Assembly: GCA_037176885.1 (NCBI GenBank)
Contig: JAWWNJ010000119.1
Location: 310,001 to 374,000 of the forward strand
Direction: 5' to 3'
DNA: 64,000 nucleotides
Origin: Favolaschia claudopus
Lineage: Eukaryota; Basidiomycota; Agaricomycetes; Agaricales; Mycenaceae
Notes under the pieces: model-generated
The model's input: only the letters and a program-made list of their open reading frames with translations
Database searches by the model: none
Told to the model about the DNA's origin: nothing
Part shown: piece after piece, positions 56,400-64,000 of the stretch
How positions within the stretch are numbered: the stretch's first letter is position 1
How the letters are laid out: each line of letters starts with the position of its first letter
Position numbers and translations under genes: made by a program

Positions 56400-56763
56400 C
56401 ATCAGTGTTTTGACAATTTGATTGCCGTGTTGTCAGGCGTTGCGACAACACGACAACGGCCACAACACCCCGCCAAATCGCACAACACCGCTCGACAACA
56501 CCACAACACCACTTCATCGACAACACCGACCTCAAAATCCACAACAACCAAAATGACCCACCCCCCGCTCGGCATCACAGAGGGGCGGGAGTCTTTGTTT
56601 TGTGCACCACAACAAACACTTATACCCCCCGACCTCCATCCTCACCAAATTAGCCATGGTCGACCTCATCGTCGAGCTCGTCGTCGTCGGCAATGTTCGC
56701 GACACAACGCGAAAACAGCAAAAAACGCCGCAATCCGGCAATCAAAATGTCAAATTGCTGATG
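56400..56763 (+). mobile_element. MITE, 364 bp, first of an inverted pair
   Basis: Ends are imperfect inverted repeats: CATCAGTGTTTTGACA at the left, and TGTCAAATTGCTGATG at the right. The interior is rich in CAACA/CAACAC repeats and has no transposase. An apparently identical copy lies in reverse at 57,344-57,707 with exactly the same length. No target duplication could be identified. Confidence 0.8.
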
Positions 56764-57171
56764 ACCGCGTCAGGATGTTATTAGCTAATATCATGTAAGC
56801 AAATTTCACGTCGCGTATATCTCCCTCAAAAATCGTGTTTTCTCATAATTTTCTTCAACCAAAGCGGAAAGAATATGTCAAGCTACCTTTCTACTAGTTC
56901 AGAATTTTCATAATGCGATGGTGTGTCTCAGCAAAAGCTACCGCGTTTTCATCACGTGTATGTCGGACCTCTCGGGCCGAGCGGCGAAAATGAGTTGAGT
57001 TTTGCACTCAGACTGCTTCAGAAAATCCAGAGAGTATGCAGGGAGAGAGAAACCTTCGTATGAGGTGCTGTGAGACTGTATTCAGCATAGAAACACGCCA
57101 AAGGAAGGAGAAAAGAGAAACCGGCGAATCCCGGCTTATATAATATTAGCTAATAACATTCTGACGCGGTC
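56764..57171. mobile_element. Second palindromic element between the MITE pair
   Basis: ACCGCGTCAG, one mismatch, then TGTTATTAGCTAATAT at the left is mirrored at the right by ATATTAGCTAATAACATTCT and GACGCGGTC ending at 57,171. These are inverted ends of roughly 29 bases around about 400 bases without a coding frame. It directly abuts the MITE on its left, so one may have inserted at the edge of the other. Confidence 0.65.
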
Positions 57172-57343
57172 CGAGGGGCGCGGTAACTAACAGACTCTAT
57201 ATAGCGAGGGCACCGAGCTGGTATATATAGAGCGTCTGTCTACGAGAGACTAAAGAGACATGGACTTTCACCGACGAGCTTGGAGCAACCGAGAGGCTCA
57301 ATCACTTAAACTTTACTCGGAAACTGCGGAGCGGTACATATTA

Positions 57344-57707
57344 CATCAGCAATTTGACATTTTGATTGCCGGATTGCGGCGTTTTTTGCTGTTTTCGCGT
57401 TGTGTCGCGAACATTGCCGACGACGACGAGCTCGACGATGAGGTCGACCATGGCTAATTTGGTGAGGATGGAGGTCGGGGGGTATAAGTGTTTGTTGTGG
57501 TGCACAAAACAAAGACTCCCGCCCCTCTGTGATGCCGAGCGGGGGGTGGGTCATTTTGGTTGTTGTGGATTTTGAGGTCGGTGTTGTCGATGAAGTGGTG
57601 TTGTGGTGTTGTCGAGCGGTGTTGTGCGATTTGGCGGGGTGTTGTGGCCGTTGTCGTGTTGTCGCAACGCCTGACAACACGGCAATCAAATTGTCAAAAC
57701 ACTGATG
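57344..57707 (-). mobile_element. MITE, 364 bp, second of an inverted pair
   Basis: Reverse copy of 56,400-56,763 with the same length and, as far as I compared, the same sequence over the whole length including both ends. Such identity means recent movement or gene conversion. Confidence 0.8.
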
Positions 57708-58015
57708 GTTGGAGGGGCTCGGTAAACATAAGACTAATGTCTCTTCGAGGCGTAACATTTCATGAGCTTTTGAAGACAGTAGGCGCAACTTGTCGCAAGA
57801 TGGAACACGATGGGATGGTATTCGGTGGCGTGAGGTTGAAACGGCTGAAAAAGCGTGACCATCGGGGGCAATGCGTTGCACTGTTGTCGCGGTTGGGTGG
57901 TGGAAGAACGCAAGGGCGAATAACAAGCACAAATAAGGGTGACCTAATCAACGCGGTCACGCGTATATCATGTGATGGCGGTGTCGAGAATCGGTCCACA
58001 CATTGGTTCAACTAC

Positions 58016-58036
58016 TTCATTCATTCATTCATTCAT
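58016..58036 (+). repeat. Short ATTC microsatellite
   Basis: Five tandem ATTC units just downstream of the sedolisin stop codon. Confidence 0.7.
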
Positions 58037-58134
58037 ACCATTTCGGTACCCAAAACTACGAAGATTGTCCCCAATTGTTCTGAGTATGTATCAAATATAG
58101 AGTTGACGATTCTGTTGAACTCTCCGTGGAGACT

Positions 58135-60850
58135 TCATGCCAAGGCTGCGGCAAGGAGGGCGGGGAAGTTTGGGGGTGCCCATCCCAGCTATGCCAGTCG
58201 CGTCTGAGTTGAGAGACAGCTATAATAATCAACGAAGACACTCACACAAAGGATCCCAACCAGCAACCGCGTCGAACGCAGTCTGTGGCACAATTCAAAC
58301 TCAGAAAAAGAGCCAAACGCAGTATACGAGGGAAACCGCACCGTATTCTCGCGACAAACAGAGCCAGAATTATGGCCAATCGTGATATCATTGAATGCAC
58401 CCGGATTCGCATACAAGAACGGGTTAAGGAACCCAAGCACCGGCTTGCCCGCCGCGAGGAGTTGGTCGTTGATCAAAGATATGAGACCCGCTACGCTAGG
58501 AGTTGACGCAGAGGTACCGGAGACGTCGTCGTTCCGTCCATTGACATGAACCAGGAAGTTCCAGCCCTGGAGGGAGAGGTCGGGGTAAGCCCGGCTCGTT
58601 GAGTTGAATTTGCCATTTCCGGGGAAGTCGGCCGGGATAGTCTTGAGGAAATTAGCCACGGCGGTGGTTTGGTAGGAGGGCATTGGGAAGACATTGGAGA
58701 AACCGCCGCCTGCGAGGTTAGATGGTCAGTGAAAGGATATCGTGGAACTATAGAGTGAAGAAGGACCTGTAAAGTTGACGGCCACTTCCGGGCTAAATCC
58801 GATGGTGGACCCCACAGTCGTTACCCAAGGGCAAGATGCGGGCATAATGGGTATGAAAAGAGCACAGTTTTGACCGTCATCGTGGTTACCGTTCACTCCT
58901 CCCTGAACAAAAAAAGCAAGGCAATGCTAAGCGCCAAATCAGACGACAGAAGAGGTTACCCACGTCGCCTGACGAAAAAAGAATCGAGATTCTAAATGAC
59001 TTAGCAAATCGAACGCAGATCGGGGAAAACCTACTTACCCTCGGGCAGTACTAGCCGCATAGCCGTCACAGATCTTCCTGAGAACAACATTAATGAGCGA
59101 TGGTAATACTTTCTCAACGGAAAACAAGACGAACGTTGACAATGATGCTCCAAAGTCGGACTCGATATGCCCGTACGATGTGGTTACGACGGTCGGGGGT
59201 TGCGAAACGTTGGCGAGAAAAGTGGTGGTATCCAACAGAGCCGTCATGAAATCGACACCATCGCCCACTGTGAGGAATTGGAGTGGAACTTCGCTCGCAA
59301 TACCTACTCGATCACATCAGGAACTGATATCCTGTGTTCAGATTGCCCTGGAGAAAAGTCTTACCCGCACTATACTGGATGTCGAGACTGGCTTCGAATC
59401 CACCATCATTAGGGGCTTGGGGATTTACTCCGCCGTCGACGGAAAAGGTGGTGAAATTTTGGGTCGAAGGGAGGTCAGGACGGAATTGTGCGAGGAATGC
59501 CTCAAAGTAACGGTTTATCAACATCCTACCAATACGCCGAGACTCATTCATACCTGGAGATCAGCAGTTTCCGCCCATTCGTCTTCATAAGCCGTAACGA
59601 GCAATGCGTTATTTTTCTGAGTCGCGGGCGTAGTTGGAATATTATACAGCGCCTGGAGACAGGCCGGGGTAATGCTGTTCCTTGGGTTGGACGTATCACA
59701 CTCGGCAGGTGCAGTTGCATCGCGTTTAGTTGCATCGAATGCAATCGATGGCATCAAGCGAGCATTCGGGGGTGTGAATGCAGTGCTTGGGTGTACTGTA
59801 CTATTTCGGTCAATTCGCCCGGCCTGTGACCTGTGACACCTCGGGACGAAATTCAAGGTTCGTCAATGGGCCGGAGAGACCGTGACACCCCAAAAAATTT
59901 CGCCAATGCCTCAGAAATGCCTCCTTTTCTGCTCCCATCTACTGTGCTGCACTCTAGCATGCAAGCGTAATATAGAGATCAAGCAAACTTATCCCCAAAG
60001 TCCAACGGGTCCACGGCAAAATAGGCCGTGATACAGCCGCGGACAAGGCCAAAGAAGCCGGTAAACGGAGCAAAATGTCACAAACCGGCATTTCGGGTTA
60101 TATGCACGGTATTTTGTCGCGGAAGCGCGCCATTGGGCGCGCAGAGAGAAATTGGTATTTTTTTCGGCATTTTTCGAGGATTTTGGGACTTTTTTGTCAC
60201 ATTCGTCCAAGGCCTCGGTGACCTGTGACACGTACGAAAAAATTCGTCAATTTGGGGGCCTGTGACCCGTGACAGGCGAATTGATTGAAATAGTACAGTA
60301 TCACGTCGACATGGCCAACCAAAACATCCGGGAGTGAGACCGATAGAGTGCGACTGAGGGGTGCGGGGAGACCAGAGTGGGTAAAGTTGGTGTATTTCGC
60401 ACCAAAGAGCTTGTTGGCTTGCGAAACAGGAAGAGTAGCAGAAATCCAATCGCCGTAAGGCGAGATCACCGAGGTTCTCAGGCCATTTGCCGAAGCGAAA
60501 GAGTTGAACGCGATAACCGCGTCAGATGATGGCGCAACAAACGCTTTGATCTGAAAGTGTTCGGGTGGCTATCAATAGAACAAGGAAAAAAGATAACTAA
60601 CTTCGTCTTGTGAGAGCCACTGCCTGAAGTCAGGGTTTCCAGGTGTAGAAACGGAGAGGAGCTTCTCTTGCAGTCCAGCGATATTGTTGGATGCCAAACC
60701 GAAACGAAGAGTCAGCATATGACTATCGGCTGTAGGACCTTGACTGCTGAACCCAGCAGGCGCTTGCGGGCGATGCTCGTGAAGAACTAGAGACCCTGCC
60801 GATACGGCGAGGGCGATGGAGAGAAGACCAAGCAGACGAGTGAAAGCCAT
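58135..60850 (-). pseudogene. Sedolisin (S53) tripeptidyl-peptidase-like protease, split by a MITE
   Basis: Reverse strand. First exon 60602-60850 with signal peptide MAFTRLLGLLSIALAVSAG and the start of the pro-kumamolisin domain (LTLRFGLASNNIAGLQEKL). The second exon starts at 60,550 and is interrupted by the element at 59,796-60,298, resuming with HPSTAFTPPNARLMPS up to 59,554. Further exons carry GGFEASLDIQY (catalytic Glu and Asp spaced ExxxD), CPWVTTVGSTIGFSPE, GRNDDVSGTSASTPSVAGLI (catalytic Ser in SGTSAS), HNSGS and a C-terminal GMGTPKLPALLAAALA. These acid peptidases cut tripeptides from protein N-termini outside the cell. The coding parts look intact apart from the insertion, so inactivation is recent unless the element is spliced out. 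Confidence 0.82.
59796..60298. mobile_element. TA-flanked MITE (Tc1/mariner-like), 503 bp
   Basis: TA lies on each side (59,794-59,795 and 60,299-60,300). Ends start CTGTACTATTTC, then GG or AA, then TCAATTCGCC, followed by GGCCTGTGACC-like subterminal motifs on both sides. There is no transposase frame. Removing the element and one TA restores GTC-GAC-GTG-ATA-CAC-CCA across the junction, an unbroken sedolisin frame. Confidence 0.87.
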
Positions 60851-60900
60851 TCAAGTTTCTCGGGAGTCGGGACCCTAAAGTGTGCCCTCAAAGCACCAGG

Positions 60901-60907
60901 TTATATA
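60901..60907 (-). promoter_or_regulatory. TATA box of the sedolisin gene
   Basis: TATATAA on the reverse strand, 51 bases before the start codon at 60,850. Confidence 0.5.
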
Positions 60908-61437
60908 GCTCTACGGTGATGCGGCAATCGATACATATCTTTGGAGTCAAGGCAGTGAAGGTTGGGTTGCGGTGATGCCACCCGTCTTTGAGGAGGTTCT
61001 TTTGTAGATTACATTTTGGTCTCAATTGAAGGAAGCTCTGGGAAGCTTGAGGCCGTGTCGACCGCGTGTTGTATGCGCGGGTATCTGGTGCCGCGTGAGA
61101 GGGTACGAGCCTCAGGGAGGTATGGCTTAGATACAGTCGACCATCTCAACAAGCATATGGCCTCATATGGCGCGGAGGTGAAGATTCAGAAGAATACCAA
61201 AGTTTTTCGGCTTACGTTACGGCGATCTGACAGCGTGCGATCTTCACTGATGTTGCTCTCAACTCCCACAACGCCTGGCACAAGATGGTGGTACCAAGCA
61301 TTTATGCACCTCTGCCGCCTCCAAGAAAAGCAAATGCTGCCTTGGATAGCTTTGACCTTGCTCCAGGAAGAAAATATCATTTTCAACGCTTTTTCCAGTG
61401 AAATCAGTGGATAGGATTAATCTGATTTGGTGATTGA
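60908..61437. other. Intergenic region
   Basis: About 530 bases between the sedolisin promoter and the large terminal-repeat element. No gene supported. Confidence 0.5.
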
Positions 61438-64000
61438 CAAAAGTTGAGGTTAATCTCTGTTGCTCGTTGGCAAATTACAATGTACACAATGATCCCCAAT
61501 ACAAGATTTAATCTCCACAGAAATAATCCTACCGTGAATGATCTCGAGCCGTGAGATTAATCAGCAAGATTGTCTCGTAGGTATGTTATTTAATCCTGCT
61601 CCCCGCACCAAATAATCCTGGGGAGATTGATCACCACGATCAAGCCCGAGATATAATCCCTGTCGGATTAATCTGACCGTTGGATTAAATCTGAGGTAAG
61701 CAGGAAAATCTTACCATGCCATTGAGATTGTATCCTGTCGTACCGCCCGATTTTCTAGACGCTGGAATTGAAGGCAAAGAAAACAGCATGCAGCGAAAAT
61801 AATCTGACCTTGGGATTATAAATCCGACCTTGGAATCCGACCGTGGCATTGTTTAATTTGTTCTTGCTGCCACCGATGCGATAACTGGGAGGGGATTAAT
61901 CAGTTGAATCTCCCGCAAAGAATGATATCACCGGGTAATACAAGTTCATCCTCAATTCAAAATTGACATGGATCGAAAATTTCTGTGTCGAAAATCTGAG
62001 CATTAGTACGCATTTGGAGCAATAGAGATTCGGACACACCAGCAGCATCACAGGTAGGTAGAGTGACGAGGTAGAGGGAGAGTAGCACTTCAACCTAAGC
62101 GGAGTTCACAGCATTAAAAAGAAACAAAGCGGGTCTTGGAACATAAGTATCTTGAGGAGAGGCGTGTCAGTATGGTCCACGAAGAGAAGAGAAAAGGTAA
62201 AGTCAACGCGCCATCTGTGTCCATTAAACGAGGTGGAAGTATGTTGAACATTGCCAGAGGTAGAAACGAGTGAAGATAAAACATAGGTGGCATGCCACCC
62301 TTGAAAGCCGATTTAGAGCCTTCCCCCCGACCCAACTCAAGAGTTGGCTGGGAAGGAAGCTTTCAATTGAGATTCACGACCTCGGAGGAGTCCACGACAT
62401 CGACCGGAGGAGTATGCATGAAAAGTTTCGGGAGGTATCCTTCTGCCATAGCCATGGACTGGTGCTGCAGTGGCGCCAGTGGTGCGACTTGGCGAAAGTT
62501 AGACGGTGCAGGGGGAAGACAAAGAGGGAATCAGTAAATCAAGCCAAAGTATGCCATGCCGCCGGGCCGAAAGCCTGCCAGTGGCTCAGTCACGCGTGAC
62601 GCCGATCAAGCTTGCCACCCACCACGAACATCCTCGCAGTACGAGTGCTGTACGACTAATCCACCACGCACAAAACTGACCGAGTCGATCTTACCCTTTG
62701 ATGCTACCTCTGGCCCTACCCCGCCGCCTGCGCCCCGCCGCTTCGCAAATCGCCCACGAACATACACGAATCCAAGCCCGTCGTTTCAAGTTGACTCGTT
62801 TCATTGTCAAGTCCTCCTTCGAGTCCAGCATTTCTCAAGCAATCCCCAAGCGCTTAGAATCCCGGCCTCGTCTCGCAGCACCCGTGTCTTCAAGAACCTC
62901 TTTGTGAACCTCGAGGTCCCAATTCCACGCCGGCTCTCCACCGCCGCTTGCTTGCACTGCCCGTTTCCGAATCGGCTCCACCAGCCATCTACTCACACAA
63001 CGACGCCTCGATCGCAAGACTCTCTCGACACACCTTCCCAACCCCTCACCTGTATCACCTTCAAGATCACTTCAAGCTCTCCTGTAGACTGTAGCGGCTT
63101 CCTAAGGGTTGGTTGACACTGCTCCGCAGATTCGAGTAAGTACTGTATATTCCTTCTCCAAATTTACAGCCTGTTTTAATTTCCAGTCAGGCTGGCAGCC
63201 ACCGTAACGGTAAGCTGGTGACGATTGATTAATAGAAGACTCAATCTCTACAACTTCCAGAATGAATTACGTCGAGTTTAGACGCATTTATTCCCAGACA
63301 AGACCCTCTACATACTAACTGTGAGTCCGCTTCCAGGCTTCTTGACACGTTCATCTCCACTTCCTGTCCACAGTTGTATGGTGCCTCTCTTTCACCTCTA
63401 CGAGTCTGTGTTGCAGCGGAGGATAACTTCTGGACTTTAATCTCCCGCAGCCACAGGAACTATGGGTGAAGAAGTACAACAACCTCCGACCTTGTGTGCA
63501 TTGGTGTGTTATATTCTGTTTGTATTTACGATTACTTATAACGACTTGACGATTTCTTGGGTTCTTTCTTTCGCTTAGACGGGTGCGTGTTTGAGCTGAG
63601 GATACCTTCTTCTTGATTTAACACAACTACAGGAAACACGGGCTAAGTAACAGAATAGTGCGTAAGATCATATTTACCCTGAATGATTTTCGCTCAGATT
63701 AATCTGCACAAGATTAATCTTGGGCTAGCTCAACGTGCCGAAAGTTTGTCACAAGGATCATGCGGTGGCGCAGGATTATGTCGGGCTCGGGATTATTTCG
63801 ACCCAGAATTATCTTGCGGCGCGGAATGATTTCGACGCCGGATTATGTTGGCGCGCGGGATTATTTCGATGCAGGATTATGTTGGGTGTACTGGCGGTAT
63901 TGTTCAGACAGGAGATTTTTTTTGTCGTAGGATTAACCAAAGGGAAGATTAATTTTACAAAACTTTGCCAACGGGCAACACAGATTAACCTCAACTTTCG
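61438..64000. mobile_element. Large terminal-inverted-repeat element, about 2.56 kb, reaching the window edge
   Basis: AAAGTTGAGGTTAATCT at 61,440 and, in reverse, the last bases of the window (AGATTAACCTCAACTTT-like, 63,983-63,998) form the ends. The match continues inward through TGTTGC(T/C)CGTTGGCAAA, so the inverted repeat is at least 38 bases. Both subterminal zones, about 500 and 300 bases, are packed with GGATTA variants (GGATTAATCTGA, GGATTATTTCG, GGATTATGTTG). The middle has a 186-codon Pro/Ser/Thr-rich frame (62,556-63,116) without transposase features. Non-autonomous, or the transposase is not recognisable. The right end may lie just beyond the window. Confidence 0.65.

Noticed and set aside
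56388..56798. A 136-residue frame repeated in reverse at 57,306-57,932 as a conserved gene pair
   Set aside because: The frames are the interior of the two identical MITEs. The residue pattern reflects CAACA repeats, not a protein family.
59093..59590. 165-codon forward frame
   Set aside because: Antisense to sedolisin exons that carry catalytic motifs.
62556..63116. 186-codon frame as a transposase
   Set aside because: Pro/Ser/Thr/Arg-rich, no acidic catalytic pattern or zinc motif, and no splice partners.
1..64000. CRISPR array, rRNA or tRNA genes
   Set aside because: No regularly spaced repeats of that kind, no rRNA core sequence, and no convincing tRNA box A and B pair seen by eye; a tRNA scan could still find one.

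Overview
The window looks like nuclear DNA from a filamentous basidiomycete, most likely an Agaricomycete. Genes lie on both strands and most are cut by many short GT-AG introns, typically 45-65 bases. The gene content fits: a GH11 xylanase, small secreted proteins, DUF6534-type seven-pass membrane proteins, BCS1-like AAA ATPases in tandem, BTB and F-box-like proteins, GATA and Zn2Cys6 regulators, and a sedolisin protease. All exon joins were worked out by hand from splice signals, reading frame and family motifs; none is backed by transcripts.

Layout. 1-18.2 kb: a 5'-truncated gene for an acidic protein with repeated KRRRV motifs and two terminal zinc-knuckle-like motifs, then an inverted duplication of a coiled-coil nuclear-type gene (about 3.1-4.3 kb and 16.3-17.8 kb). 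Between the arms are a repeat-rich, gene-poor stretch with a TA-flanked MITE, a small secreted double-psi-barrel protein, a 17-exon type B carboxylesterase, an NTF2-like protein and a third coiled-coil gene. 19-25.4 kb: an unknown small protein, an FAD monooxygenase, a BTB protein and a secreted beta-propeller protein. 26-36 kb: three paralogues of a low-complexity protein with a strongly conserved C-terminal motif, interleaved with a two-finger GATA factor and a GH11 xylanase. 36-46.2 kb: a small membrane protein, an alpha/beta-hydrolase with an 11-base duplication breaking its frame, two adjacent BCS1-like copies (one truncated, one split by a MULE-like insertion), and a 13-exon M28 glutamate-carboxypeptidase-like gene. 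46.2-49.5 kb: almost empty. 49.5-55.7 kb: a Zn2Cys6 regulator, an F-box-like protein and a DUF6534 membrane protein. 55.7-64 kb: a transposon-rich end with two identical MITEs in opposite orientation, a third palindromic element between them, a sedolisin gene split by a TA-flanked MITE, and a roughly 2.6 kb element with long terminal inverted repeats that reaches the window edge.

How it fits together. The xylanase, esterase, sedolisin, double-psi-barrel and propeller proteins are secreted or hydrolytic genes of a plant-matter-degrading fungus, but nothing here forms an obvious single pathway or biosynthetic cluster. The most striking signal is the mobile DNA. At least six short non-autonomous elements can be delimited. 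Two sit inside coding exons with exact target duplications; removing the element and one duplication restores an open frame in both cases. The second strong signal is the three-paralogue family with an 11-base exon and conserved intron sequence.
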